Source: Bacillota bacterium (GTDB taxonomy: Bacteria > Bacillota > Clostridia > DSM-8532). Taken from it: a DNA stretch of 64,000 bases. Shown piece after piece: positions 26,173 to 35,645 of this stretch (its first letter is position 1; every line of letters starts with the position of its first letter). The position numbers and the translations under genes were made by a program. The DNA lies in the NCBI GenBank assembly GCA_023415825.1, contig JAEZJF010000030.1, positions 93,797 to 157,796 on the forward strand, given 5' to 3'. A model generated the notes under the pieces. That model made no database searches, was not told the DNA's origin, and saw nothing but the letters and a program-made list of their open reading frames with translations.

Positions 26173-27018
26173 TTAACTGTGTATCTTGGACCGCAATACA
26201 TCATAATAGTTCACCTGGCTGACCGAAGCGAAGAAAACATTATTCCGGGATGCTCGGGCACAAACCAAATCACCCTGCTGAAGCGCGAACCCTTCCTGTC
26301 CGTCCAGGGTGAGCATGGCACTGATCTCACCATTTTCATCGATACTCACCTTAACAGTCCGGGAGTCTGATACAATAAAGGAACGGGAATAAAGAATATG
26401 CGCGCATATGGGCGAAATGACCATGAGCTTCATGTCTGGCTGTACAATAGGTCCTCCTGCCGACAGAGAATACCCTGTTGAGCCGGTAGGGGTGGAGACG
26501 ATAATACCATCCCCTGGGAAGGAATCCACATACTTTTCATCCAACATGACTTTGAGCCTCAAAATTCGGGATAGGGCCATTCGCGATACCACGGCATCAT
26601 TAATGGCAATGTCTTCGAAAACCTTTTCTCCTTGACGAATGACCTCTACCTCCAAAACCATACGGGGCTGAATATGAAAATCCCCGTCTGCAATCTTATC
26701 AATAGCCCATTCGATGTCTTTTGCCTCTACCTCCGCCAAGAACCCCACAGTACCTTTGTTAATACCCAAAACAGGCTTTTTGTGTACATATGCCTGACGG
26801 GCAACCTTGAGAAAAGTCCCGTCGCCACCCACACAAATGATAAAATCCGAGTCCGCAATAACCGAGGCAGACGGGAGAGCGGGTAGACTGATGCAGGCCT
26901 TTACATCCTGCTCAACAATGGCTTGAAAGCCCTTTTCCAAGAGCTTTTGCACAATTAATGACGTATATTTAAATTCAATGTCTTTAGCCTTGTTTACAAT
27001 TATTCCAATTTTCTTCAA
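26173..27018 (-). CDS. nadK: NAD kinase
   Basis: 281 residues. The GGDGT motif (CVGGDGTFLKVAR, ~63) and the NE-like/Gly-rich TPTGSTGYSLSAGGPI (~175) are diagnostic. It starts with TTG at 27018 after AGGTGA. Makes NADP from NAD. Upstream of argR and recN. Confidence 0.95.
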   Translation of the reverse strand: MKKIGIIVNKAKDIEFKYTSLIVQKLLEKGFQAIVEQDVKACISLPALPSASVIADSDFIICVGGDGTFLKVARQAYVHKKPVLGINKGTVGFLAEVEAKDIEWAIDKIADGDFHIQPRMVLEVEVIRQGEKVFEDIAINDAVVSRMALSRILRLKVMLDEKYVDSFPGDGIIVSTPTGSTGYSLSAGGPIVQPDMKLMVISPICAHILYSRSFIVSDSRTVKVSIDENGEISAMLTLDGQEGFALQQGDLVCARASRNNVFFASVSQVNYYDVLRSKIHS

Positions 27019-27277
27019 AATATCTTCACCTAATTGTTATTCCTTTTAGGGTTATCCGACCCACGAAAAAGCTGGATATTTCTATTATACATTTCATTCG
27101 TATATTAATACAACCGTTATTCCAAACCTACTCAAAAACAATTAGTTCTTATCCAATCTAATTATTCTTTATGTTGGATTCCTGCTTCACCTATACTTAA
27201 CATTTTTATATACCTATATTTTATCATAATAAGTAATTTATGCCAACTTCGATTAACCTATTTTGACAAAGCCCCAT

Positions 27278-28870
27278 CTATTCCTCTTCGGTATTTTTCC
27301 CGCGCCAAGGCGCTACCAAACCGTCAAACTTCTGAATAACCTCCTCCAAACCACTGACGGCCATGATATTAAAGACGGGTATAAAAAAGGTGAGATACCG
27401 GGAACGGGTTTCCCATGCCAATAGGAAGATCATAATGCCCAGACAGGATAACACTATGACAGTTTTTAATCCCCCCATATTCCGGGATAGGATTGCACCA
27501 ATCGTTCCGAAAAGCATCAAAAACAGGGTCGCTGAATGTACGATCTGGCATAGCATCAAATATGGGGTATTGGTGTTCTTTCCGTCGTCGTACAATACAT
27601 ATTGATGAAAAACTCCCCGTTTTAGCGGCTCCCGTGCCAGCTTAACAGGGGCAAAATAGGTTCCGTCCGTCCATGTCCATTCAAGCTTTTTAAGCAGAAA
27701 TGACGTATATCCCTTTGGCCCAAAGTCTTTAAGCCTTTCTTCCATACGGCTTAAGTTAGCCTCTATACGCTCCGATTTGGTTTCAAAGGATCTTGAGAAG
27801 GTTAAATCCTCGCCGCTAAAGCCTCCATAGCCGTAGGAAGTACCCCCTTCCTTGATGGGGCGATTCATCCCCATCATAAGCCAATGGGTATAGGGCAGGG
27901 CTCTCTCGCTGGAAATATTTTTTTGGTAACCCATAAGACCAACATAAGAATTGAATATTGCCAGGATGAGAAGGAAAGCCAGTATAGCCGAGGGCAGTGA
28001 AAAGAGCAGCTTCTGCAAACCGGAAGAAGGCAAACTCTTAAACACGACAGAAATGAAAAGCTCAACGATGGCGGCAACAAATACGATGGCCGCTATGGGC
28101 TTGATTAAAAAGCCTATTGCTGAAAAAGCGCCTATCAATGAAAAATACAGCACCTGCTTCCATGGGCAGTTTGCAGCCCGCCACTTTATCCAGAAGTATA
28201 GAGATAGGACAGGAAAAGGTAAAGCAAGCGTATCCGTATAGACAATGGGTACATAAAGATACAAGGGAGTGGAAAGCAGGCAGAAAAGCATGACAATGAC
28301 TGCCGCATTGATGCCGAGTACCTTTTTGGTTATTAAATAAGCACCTGCAACCGATAGGGATATGGCCATTATATTAAGTATATACAGACTCTTATCGACA
28401 TCATTGAATATTTTCAGATATGTGCCTATGATTATGGCCGGGTTAAGGTTATGGGGATACAGCTCAAAATATTTGCTGTTTACAATGGATTGCCCTAAAG
28501 ATATTTGCTTGGCGCCGTTAATGACTTCACCGAAATCCCAGGTAGGCTTAACCTCAAATGTTTGTGCACAGAATATTTCCAGCATGATAAAGAGTATAAA
28601 CATTAAAATGGAGCAGACTTCTTTTGTCTTGTCGCTCAAGGCTGTAAGTATATACCTTCGGATAACCCATAATAACAGACAAAACAAAAGGACTGCCCCT
28701 AAAGCGGCAATATTCTTCAGAGGAAGCTGTTTAATATTAACAACCGGAAAAACCATTCTAAAGCTGATGTAAATTAAAGCTATAGAAAAGACTGAAAAAA
28801 TGAAATATCTACAAACATCACCCAATGTAATTTTCGATGTTCTGCCCTTATATTCTGCTTCTGTGATCAT
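27278..28870 (-). CDS. GT-C fold membrane glycosyltransferase (PMT/GT39-like)
   Basis: 530 residues with about 12 hydrophobic helices. The first extracytoplasmic loop contains TWDFGEVINGAKQI, resembling the acidic catalytic loop of polyprenyl-phosphate-sugar mannosyl/glycosyltransferases. It likely transfers a sugar from a lipid carrier to an envelope polymer. It stands alone, with ~260 bp of unremarkable AT-rich sequence before nadK. Substrate unknown. Confidence 0.7.
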   Translation of the reverse strand: MITEAEYKGRTSKITLGDVCRYFIFSVFSIALIYISFRMVFPVVNIKQLPLKNIAALGAVLLFCLLLWVIRRYILTALSDKTKEVCSILMFILFIMLEIFCAQTFEVKPTWDFGEVINGAKQISLGQSIVNSKYFELYPHNLNPAIIIGTYLKIFNDVDKSLYILNIMAISLSVAGAYLITKKVLGINAAVIVMLFCLLSTPLYLYVPIVYTDTLALPFPVLSLYFWIKWRAANCPWKQVLYFSLIGAFSAIGFLIKPIAAIVFVAAIVELFISVVFKSLPSSGLQKLLFSLPSAILAFLLILAIFNSYVGLMGYQKNISSERALPYTHWLMMGMNRPIKEGGTSYGYGGFSGEDLTFSRSFETKSERIEANLSRMEERLKDFGPKGYTSFLLKKLEWTWTDGTYFAPVKLAREPLKRGVFHQYVLYDDGKNTNTPYLMLCQIVHSATLFLMLFGTIGAILSRNMGGLKTVIVLSCLGIMIFLLAWETRSRYLTFFIPVFNIMAVSGLEEVIQKFDGLVAPWRGKNTEEE

Positions 28871-28905
28871 TCGTTCACACCTGTCGCTTCATTGTCATTA
28901 TGGTA

Positions 28906-29895
28906 TCAGCCGGCCGAGTCCATCTTTCCAAGGGATCGTGCAAAACGATAGCCATAACGACCCAGCTCAAAAACACCTAAAAGAATAATGGCCACAAGAA
29001 CACTTCTATATGCCCTATAGATCAAGTCGGACAGGGTCTCCTGCAATTGTAAATCAGTCAGACGGGAAACATCCACTAATGCAGGTCCTGTAAGCATCAT
29101 CACCGCAAGGCCAATCAGCCCCAGTGCGCCCGCTATCTCTAACGCAAAGGTATAGGCTTTATACTTTCCATCAACTAAAAGTAAAACTAGCTTTAAAAAG
29201 CTTAACCCGATCAGGACATTAATAATCGTTATATATTCTGTAAGTGCATCCAATTGAATTAAGGTGATAAACTCCTGTCTCTCATTGAAATAAAAGCCCA
29301 GGGTCCTGGGATAAAAATTTAGAATGATAAAGAAAAGTATTGTAAAAAACAAACCCACGATTAGCTCTGATATTTTTATCGTCTCTGATGGCTTCGGAAC
29401 AGCGGGGAGTTCCCTGGGTTCCCAGGTATCATGAGAATTTTGGCCATCTTTGTCTGAAACTGCATTGACTCTTTCAGAGAGGGCAAAGGCCACTGTAATA
29501 ACGCCAATGGTCCCGAAAAATGCAGAAGCAGCCTGCCCCACGAAATAGAAGAGATTCAGCACTGCGTCGCCTTTTTCAACCGACTCCACGATAAAACCTA
29601 TAGCAAGGGCTATAGCAGCAATAGTCAAGGAAATTTTCAAAATCAACACATAGAGCCCGTAAAATCTTGGACCAATGACATAGCACCCTTCCTTATAGTA
29701 ATTTTCAGCCATGGCCGAGGGGGCTCCAAATTCCTTCAAAACTGCAATAATATCTTCTTCTTTAGGCTTATTCCCCTGGGTCTTTTCATCCAGGGCGTCC
29801 ATAATAAGAGATCTCAGCTCTTTTTCTATGTCTTTTCTGTTTTTTGCTGGTAAGTGTTTAACAACAGCGTACACATAACGCTCCACTAAATCCAT
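28906..29895 (-). CDS. HAAS-domain membrane protein
   Basis: 329 residues. N-terminal ~75-residue helical HAAS/DUF1700-like domain (MDLVERYVYAVVKHL and DIEKELRSLIMDALDE), then about six membrane helices. Such proteins are usually encoded next to PadR regulators, as here. ATG 29895 with GGAG upstream; the upstream extension overlaps padR. Function unknown, possibly an envelope-stress target of the regulator. Confidence 0.75.
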   Translation of the reverse strand: MDLVERYVYAVVKHLPAKNRKDIEKELRSLIMDALDEKTQGNKPKEEDIIAVLKEFGAPSAMAENYYKEGCYVIGPRFYGLYVLILKISLTIAAIALAIGFIVESVEKGDAVLNLFYFVGQAASAFFGTIGVITVAFALSERVNAVSDKDGQNSHDTWEPRELPAVPKPSETIKISELIVGLFFTILFFIILNFYPRTLGFYFNERQEFITLIQLDALTEYITIINVLIGLSFLKLVLLLVDGKYKAYTFALEIAGALGLIGLAVMMLTGPALVDVSRLTDLQLQETLSDLIYRAYRSVLVAIILLGVFELGRYGYRFARSLGKMDSAG

Positions 29896-29906
29896 AACGC
29901 TCACTC

Positions 29907-30242
29907 CTATTTCAACATTTCTTTCATGGCTGCAACCATCTTGTTCCATTCCTTTTCAAGGCTTTCCAATACACGCCATCCATCATCACTTAATGTATAA
30001 TAACGCCTGGGTCTGGACTCCTCCAAGGACCAATCACTGTCCAGGAGACCCTGTTTCTCCAGCCTTCTCAGCAAAGGATAGAGTGTGCTCTGGTCAATTT
30101 CAAGGCCATTCTCCTTTAAGTCCTGAACAAGTGAATAGCCATACTTTTTCTCTTTCAACCGCCCCAGCACACACAGAACAAGCGTCCCTCTCCGAAGCTC
30201 CAGAACCAGACCCTCATATACCGTTCCTCTGTCCAACCTCAT
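29907..30242 (-). CDS. PadR-family transcriptional regulator
   Basis: 111 residues with the PadR winged HTH: LVLCVLGRLKEKKYGYSL and STLYPLLRRLEKQGLL. ATG 30242 gives the usual N-terminus MRLDRGTVYEGL. Eleven bp upstream of the HAAS membrane protein; probably autorepresses the pair. Confidence 0.9.
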   Translation of the reverse strand: MRLDRGTVYEGLVLELRRGTLVLCVLGRLKEKKYGYSLVQDLKENGLEIDQSTLYPLLRRLEKQGLLDSDWSLEESRPRRYYTLSDDGWRVLESLEKEWNKMVAAMKEMLK

Positions 30243-30445
30243 CACCCTTTTTATTCCATTAGCTCTATTATACTGTGTGTCATACACTATTGTCAATTTA
30301 ATATTATTATATTCAGAATATTCTTTTAGCCTCTACTTTCACCTAAAAAATTTCGAATAAAAAATGACTTCCTGCACAGAATCACATTAGAAAGTAAATT
30401 AAGGAACGACCAAATACGCAAATGTATTAACAAAGGAGACTCAAT

Positions 30446-30895
30446 ATGAATGAGAGAACAAAACGTGATTTGAAAGAGCTTATAGTAAACCAGGAGGTTA
30501 TGATTGAATCCTATACCAGAATGATCGATAGGGCAAAGGATGATGAATTGAAGGACTTTTTCAGATCCTTGCAGGAAAATCATTTTGAACAGATGATGAT
30601 GATTTCGGATCGCGTTATCGAGCTTGGAGATGAACCTAAATTTAAGACCGGGTTTACCGGAGTTATGGACGAAATGCGCCATAAAAAAAGTAAGGAAAAT
30701 GAACATAGAATCACCGATTTTGATTTAGCACAGATTGCTCTGGACGGCGAACGCTTAAACGCGGAAAAGCACGCCAGCTTCCAACTTGGCGAGGTCGATC
30801 CCACAAGCCTTGAAATTTTGCAAATGACCATCAACGCGGATGAGCAAAATATTAAAGCGCTGGAAGAGTATGTTCAGCACTATGAAGCGCAATAG
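30446..30895 (+). CDS. Ferritin-like DUF2383 protein (copy 1)
   Basis: 149 residues, all helical, four-helix-bundle pattern (NQEVMIESYTRMI, QENHFEQMMM, DGERLNAEKHAS, ADEQNIKALEEY). Paralogue of 35197-35640. Acidic and His residues recur at ferritin-ligand-like spacing but the set is incomplete, so metal binding is uncertain. AAAGGAG upstream. It converges on the response regulator with 14 bp between them. Confidence 0.75.
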   Translation: MNERTKRDLKELIVNQEVMIESYTRMIDRAKDDELKDFFRSLQENHFEQMMMISDRVIELGDEPKFKTGFTGVMDEMRHKKSKENEHRITDFDLAQIALDGERLNAEKHASFQLGEVDPTSLEILQMTINADEQNIKALEEYVQHYEAQ

Positions 30896-30909
30896 ATTGA
30901 GCAGGGCTT

Positions 30910-31662
30910 TTATGCCATTTCACGGTACTGTTTCGGAGACATACCCGTAATGGAGCGGAAGACTTTCGAAAAATAGGCAATATCGCTATAACCAATCTTA
31001 TGGGATACCTCATAAACCTTAAGACTGGTCTCCCTGAGATATTTTTTTGCGTAGTCGATTCTGATATTATTGAGGATGTCCACAAAGTTCATATCCGTGC
31101 CTTTTTTCAGTACACGGCAGAGATGCCATGTACTGATATAAAGATAATCCGCCAATTGCTGCAGGGTAATCTTCTCTGAGTAATGTTCATTGATGTAGTT
31201 TATGGCCCGGGAGACAATAAAGTTGCCCTCGGGCTCATCGTCCAGCTTTGCATCTGTGTTGTGAGGCGCATAGTTCTCAAGAGGGATGCCAGAAAGCTTG
31301 AGCATTGCGGCATTTAAAGCCTCGTGAATCTCGTCCATCTTGGACGGCTTTAGAAGGAAACGCAATACTCCCAGCGAAATGGCGGACTGGGCATAGTCAA
31401 AATCCCTATAGCCGGAAAGAACTATGATTTGCATCTGAGGAAATTCACCTGTAAGCTCCTTCAGCATTTCAAGACCATTCAAATAAGGCATGCGGACATC
31501 GGTGACAACGATGTCCGGCTTGTGCTTCCGAATAAGCGCAAGACCTTCCTTACCATTTGTGGCCGAAGCTACAACCTTGCATTTATATTTGTCCCAGGGA
31601 ACGGTAGCCTGAAGCCCTTCGATGATAATATCCTCATCATCCAATAGAATAACCTTGAACAC
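30910..31662 (-). CDS. YesN/AraC-type response regulator
   Basis: 250 residues. Receiver domain 1-~120 (LLDDEDIIIEGL; phosphoacceptor Asp in DIVVTDVRMPYLNG ~54) and a C-terminal double AraC HTH (~150-250, with TLQQLADYLYISTWHLCRVL and KIGYSDIAYFSKVFRSITG). GTG 31662 is chosen as start: it follows AAGGACGG and gives a normal receiver N-terminus. It lies 22 bp after the binding-protein gene, so co-transcribed with it and the kinase. Confidence 0.92.
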   Translation of the reverse strand: MFKVILLDDEDIIIEGLQATVPWDKYKCKVVASATNGKEGLALIRKHKPDIVVTDVRMPYLNGLEMLKELTGEFPQMQIIVLSGYRDFDYAQSAISLGVLRFLLKPSKMDEIHEALNAAMLKLSGIPLENYAPHNTDAKLDDEPEGNFIVSRAINYINEHYSEKITLQQLADYLYISTWHLCRVLKKGTDMNFVDILNNIRIDYAKKYLRETSLKVYEVSHKIGYSDIAYFSKVFRSITGMSPKQYREMA

Positions 31663-31684
31663 ATCAACACCGTCCTTAAATGCT

Positions 31685-33004
31685 CTATTTGTTTTTCCTG
31701 ACAACCTCAGCCAGCACCTCTTCAGGTGTCGCCTGACCGTCTGAAATTGGACCAATCATGGATACGAAATATGTCCACGCTTCCTTGCTCAGTCTGGAAT
31801 CGATAGGCATATTGACCCTTTTGGCTTTTTTGGCTTGATCATCCATCTCAAGGCCTGACTTCATAACCTCCGTAAGGCTGTCGGGTCTGCGAACATCAGC
31901 AGCAGGAGTACTGCCGGTCTTGGCGTATGCAGAGATGGCTTTCTTGGAGGTCATGTACATAACAAACTTTACGGCAGCATTCCGCTTATCCGGATCGTTC
32001 CATGCATTGGTCGAAATATAGAAACCGGAAGAGAAACCGCCAATGATATCGTTAGGCTCCTTTTTCCCGTTAGGGGTAGCGGGCATGGGAAGAACCACTG
32101 TGGTTGCAGGCTTTTTAATACCCCCGATGTTCCATGAACCATCAATGGTCATGGCTGCCTGTTTGTTATAGAAAAGATTGGAGATGATATCATTCTTGGT
32201 GGCATTCACATCATCAGGGAAAGCACCCATGTCTTTCAAGGTCTTTAAGTAGCCCAGCGCCCTTGCCCAGCTTTCAGGATATGTGTCCTGAGGATTGATA
32301 GAGTGGTCGGCAATGCCTCCCTCTGCAAGAATGAGGTGTTCTATCCAATAATGTGGAACATCGGAGAAGCTGACGGCAATAGGAACAATGCCCGCTTCCT
32401 TAAACCTCATGATGGCTGCCTCAAACTTTGCCCAATCAGTGGGAAGCTCGAGATTATACTTGTCAAAAAGGTCCTTGTTGCAAAAGAGACCTTCATAGAA
32501 GCCTCTAACCGGCACAGCATAATGTTTTCCGTCATATTCCCTCATGAAGCCCATGGCATCGTCGGAAATATCTTTTATGTAGTCAGGGTAAGAGCTCTTA
32601 ATTTCCTCAATGGAAACTACTTTTTTGTTTTCGATAAGCTGCTTGGCATCAGGTCCAGTGAAGTACAGAGCAACATCCGGATCATTTCCGCATGAAAAAT
32701 CGGTAGCAACGAGAGCCTTCCAAGTCTCATCGGCTGTAGCTGATTCATCAAATATGGTAACGCCTGGATTGGCACTCATGAAATCCTTTATGAAACGTTG
32801 GTACTCGGAGCCTGTGGGATCAGTGCCGCCAAACATACTTACAGTACGAAGCTCAACAGGCTTTTGTTCCATGTTTGCTTCTGTTCCGGAAGGTTCTAGG
32901 GATGAGGACGGAGTTGAAAAACCTCCCGTCGGCCCCGTATTACAGGCAGCCAAAAGAGTAATTGTCATGGTGAACAGCAACAGGTAGGCAGGCAGTTTTT
33001 TCAT
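31685..33004 (-). CDS. Solute-binding lipoprotein, sensor-associated
   Basis: 439 residues. Signal peptide with lipobox LLAAC (Cys ~20) and family-1 solute-binding fold (AFPDDVNATKNDIISN; NKQAAMTIDGSWNI). It lies between the histidine kinase and response regulator genes without any permease. It could present ligand to the kinase or serve a distant transporter. The ligand is probably a sugar by family. Confidence 0.88.
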   Translation of the reverse strand: MKKLPAYLLLFTMTITLLAACNTGPTGGFSTPSSSLEPSGTEANMEQKPVELRTVSMFGGTDPTGSEYQRFIKDFMSANPGVTIFDESATADETWKALVATDFSCGNDPDVALYFTGPDAKQLIENKKVVSIEEIKSSYPDYIKDISDDAMGFMREYDGKHYAVPVRGFYEGLFCNKDLFDKYNLELPTDWAKFEAAIMRFKEAGIVPIAVSFSDVPHYWIEHLILAEGGIADHSINPQDTYPESWARALGYLKTLKDMGAFPDDVNATKNDIISNLFYNKQAAMTIDGSWNIGGIKKPATTVVLPMPATPNGKKEPNDIIGGFSSGFYISTNAWNDPDKRNAAVKFVMYMTSKKAISAYAKTGSTPAADVRRPDSLTEVMKSGLEMDDQAKKAKRVNMPIDSRLSKEAWTYFVSMIGPISDGQATPEEVLAEVVRKNK

Positions 33005-33166
33005 GGCACAACTCCTTCTCGGATTACAGGTCAGACCTCTGGCCTGTAACCTACTTGACGCTTTTCAGTTTTATCATACTTCGGTCAGGCCTAATCAAAA
33101 ATATGTGTACCTTGTTAGATTTTGCACTAAATTGCTGACTCGAGGCGGGAGACATTAAGATTCCCG

Positions 33167-33243
33167 TTATACTGACATCACCGGTTACCGAAATCAAAGA
33201 TTTCGAACCCCTAAAGGCAACGGGTACCGAGTCAGTGAAACTC
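33167..33243. repeat. Interspersed palindromic repeat, copy C
   Basis: Reverse complement of copy B's shared blocks (see 21987-22079), with GGTTACC and GGTACC palindromic steps. It lies between the kinase and binding-protein genes. Flanking 33140-33160 and 33244-33268 also resemble GC-rich arms of copy B. Confidence 0.8.
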
Positions 33244-33268
33244 AAGGCAGGGGAGATTTCGCCTCTCG

Positions 33269-35029
33269 TTATAAAATGTACGGAATGGTGATGATCGCTG
33301 TCGTTCCTCTCTCTCTGCCCTTTTTCAGGTGTAAGCCGTATTCCTTCCCGTAGATGATCTGAATACGCTCATGGACATTTTTTACACCTATGCCGGTTGA
33401 GCTTCCAATCTTGCTGGGCTGGCCCATAAACAGCTTGTTGAATTCTTCAAGATCTTCATCCGAAATGCCTGCTCCATTATCTTCCACAGTGATGACCAAC
33501 CGTTTCTCAATGAGTTTGACAGACAGCACAACACGTCCTCCGCCCAGGGGCTCCACTCCATGTATCATGGCGTTTTCAAGAAGAGGTTGGATTAGAAGCT
33601 TGGGAATGGTTCCCTCAAGCAGGTTCTCGTCAATTTCTTTAACATATTCCAGCCTTTTGCCGAGACGCTTATCCATAATTAGCATATAGGATTCTACCAG
33701 CTTTATCTCATCCTTGAGCCTGCAGATGCTTTGCCCACCCCTGTTCATTCCCGCATCCAACAGTCTTCCTAGAGCTTCAATGATTTCAGACAGCTCGGTA
33801 TTGCCGCCGATTCTTGCCTTCCAGTTCATGATTTCAAGGGTGTTATAGAGGAAATGCGGATTGATACGGGCCTGGAGGGCCGCAAGCTGTGCTTCCTTCC
33901 TGGCCAGCTCCTCCCTGTAAACAACATCAAATAGATATTTGATTTCATTGGACATGTTATTAAAGGAGTCGAAGATAAACTTAAACTCGTCATTCTTTAT
34001 TCTTTGGGATTGAACACCCAGGTTTCCTTTTTCCAAAAGCTGCATGAGCCCCACCAGCTCACCGATGGGAGACCAGATGGCTTTGGAAAGCGGAAGGGCT
34101 ACAAGAAGCATGGCGATAGTAACTAACAGGGTGAGCGCGACCAAAAGCCTGACTGCATTATAGTAGCGATCCATGACCAGGTTTGTAGGCATGATGACAC
34201 CATATCGCAGCAAGACATTATCCAGTGTAAAACTACTGCTGATGACCTCATAGTGCTTGAGGTTGAAAAGACTGCTATCGTTGTCGGGCGAGAGGCCCAG
34301 ACGAATTTGCTCCATTATGTCGCTTCGGCTTTCCTGAGGAATCTGCCCCTGCTCAAAAATGCTGCGGTCATCATAGGTAAGAATCATCCCAGAGCTGTTC
34401 TTGAAGTCATCCTTAAAGTAAGCCAGCATATAATCTCTGTCAATTTTAATAATAATGAGTCCATATTGCTTAAAGGTGAACCGGTCAAACATTTTTCTGA
34501 TGATGTAGAATTCGCCGTCATCCGATATGTAATAGCCAAATTGCTTCTCCATCATTTCGGCCTTCTCCACTATAATAGGATGAACAGTATTCATATATTT
34601 GCTATATGAACTATCGGGCTGCACCATGTAATTAACTTGACTCTTATCAGTGAAGAAAAAATAAACCGCTTTTATTTCCTGCTTGGAATAGAACTTGGAA
34701 TAGAGGTAATTGGTCACATCCTTGTAAACCCCATCCTCGCTTACCTCACCGTTTTTTCTCCTTACATAGATATCATTAAGAATTCCATCATAAGGAATCA
34801 TCATGGCAAAGCGCTTGGTTTGCTCAAATCGTTCCAAAGTGAGGTCGTTCAGGCGTTCAATACGTTGGTCCAGTGAATTGATAATTTCACTTCTAATATC
34901 CTTGGCATATTTAAAATAACCGAAAAAAGAAACAATAATGACCGGATACAAAACAAAAACAATAAGAAGAATGGTGAGCTTTTGGCGAATAGTAACATTG
35001 CTGACGAAATTTTTTATCTTTCGGATCAT
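33269..35029 (-). CDS. YesM-type sensor histidine kinase
   Basis: 586 residues. Two membrane helices (~15-37, ~300-325) bracket an extracytoplasmic sensor domain; then HAMP (~325-375), His-kinase domain with ARINPHFLYNTLEIMNW (phospho-His) and an ATPase domain (ENAMIHGVEP; EDNGAGISDEDL; GIGVKNVHERI). ATG 35029 follows a G-rich site, and the preceding frame is unsupported. Heads the kinase-SBP-regulator operon. Confidence 0.93.
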   Translation of the reverse strand: MIRKIKNFVSNVTIRQKLTILLIVFVLYPVIIVSFFGYFKYAKDIRSEIINSLDQRIERLNDLTLERFEQTKRFAMMIPYDGILNDIYVRRKNGEVSEDGVYKDVTNYLYSKFYSKQEIKAVYFFFTDKSQVNYMVQPDSSYSKYMNTVHPIIVEKAEMMEKQFGYYISDDGEFYIIRKMFDRFTFKQYGLIIIKIDRDYMLAYFKDDFKNSSGMILTYDDRSIFEQGQIPQESRSDIMEQIRLGLSPDNDSSLFNLKHYEVISSSFTLDNVLLRYGVIMPTNLVMDRYYNAVRLLVALTLLVTIAMLLVALPLSKAIWSPIGELVGLMQLLEKGNLGVQSQRIKNDEFKFIFDSFNNMSNEIKYLFDVVYREELARKEAQLAALQARINPHFLYNTLEIMNWKARIGGNTELSEIIEALGRLLDAGMNRGGQSICRLKDEIKLVESYMLIMDKRLGKRLEYVKEIDENLLEGTIPKLLIQPLLENAMIHGVEPLGGGRVVLSVKLIEKRLVITVEDNGAGISDEDLEEFNKLFMGQPSKIGSSTGIGVKNVHERIQIIYGKEYGLHLKKGRERGTTAIITIPYIL

Positions 35030-35196
35030 AGCTACCCCCAAGGATAAAGCACCGTTTTTCCTGTTTATTATCCTCAGTATAGCATATTGGAATAACTTTG
35101 TTAAAAAAACAAATAATAATAACGTTACCTTCCCAATTATAGTAAAGGTCCATACCATTAAACTGAAATGAACGGCTTTATAAGGAGGATTTTACA

Positions 35197-35640
35197 ATGG
35201 ATATGAATACAGTCGATACCTTAAATGATTTGCTTAAGGGAGAAGAAATGGCCATTACTTCCTATTCCAGATTCATTCATGAAGCCAGCGACGAAGATCT
35301 GAAAAAAGAGTTTAAAGAAATACAAAAGGATCACAATAAGCACTCCCAGCTTTTATCCGAGAGAATTATTGATCTGGGCGGAACTCCAAAGTACGGCACA
35401 GGTATGGCCGGCGTCATGGCCGATGTTAAACATGCTTTTGAAACCATGGATCAGCGGACCAACCATGATATTCTTAAGGAGGCCTGGCATGGTGAAGACC
35501 AGGGCGTCGCAATGGCAGAGAAGGTAGCTGACGACAAGCTGGATGAAAAGAGCGCCCGCCTGGTACAAGACATTATGCAGGTGGACCACGACCACATTAA
35601 ATCACTGGAAAAGCTGCTGGATAAACACAGAGTACAATAA
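35197..35640 (+). CDS. Ferritin-like DUF2383 protein (copy 2)
   Basis: 147 residues, four-helix-bundle pattern with GEEMAITSYSRFI, KDHNKHSQLL, HGEDQGVAMAEK and VDHDHIKSLEKL, richer in His than copy 1. AAGGAGG upstream. It is divergent from the kinase gene. Possible roles are iron handling or stress protection (family knowledge is thin). Confidence 0.78.
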   Translation: MDMNTVDTLNDLLKGEEMAITSYSRFIHEASDEDLKKEFKEIQKDHNKHSQLLSERIIDLGGTPKYGTGMAGVMADVKHAFETMDQRTNHDILKEAWHGEDQGVAMAEKVADDKLDEKSARLVQDIMQVDHDHIKSLEKLLDKHRVQ

Positions 35641-35645
35641 GGGAC

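Noticed and set aside
33051..33245. 64-residue frame between kinase and SBP genes
   Set aside because: It lies over repeat copy C and is explained by the repeat.
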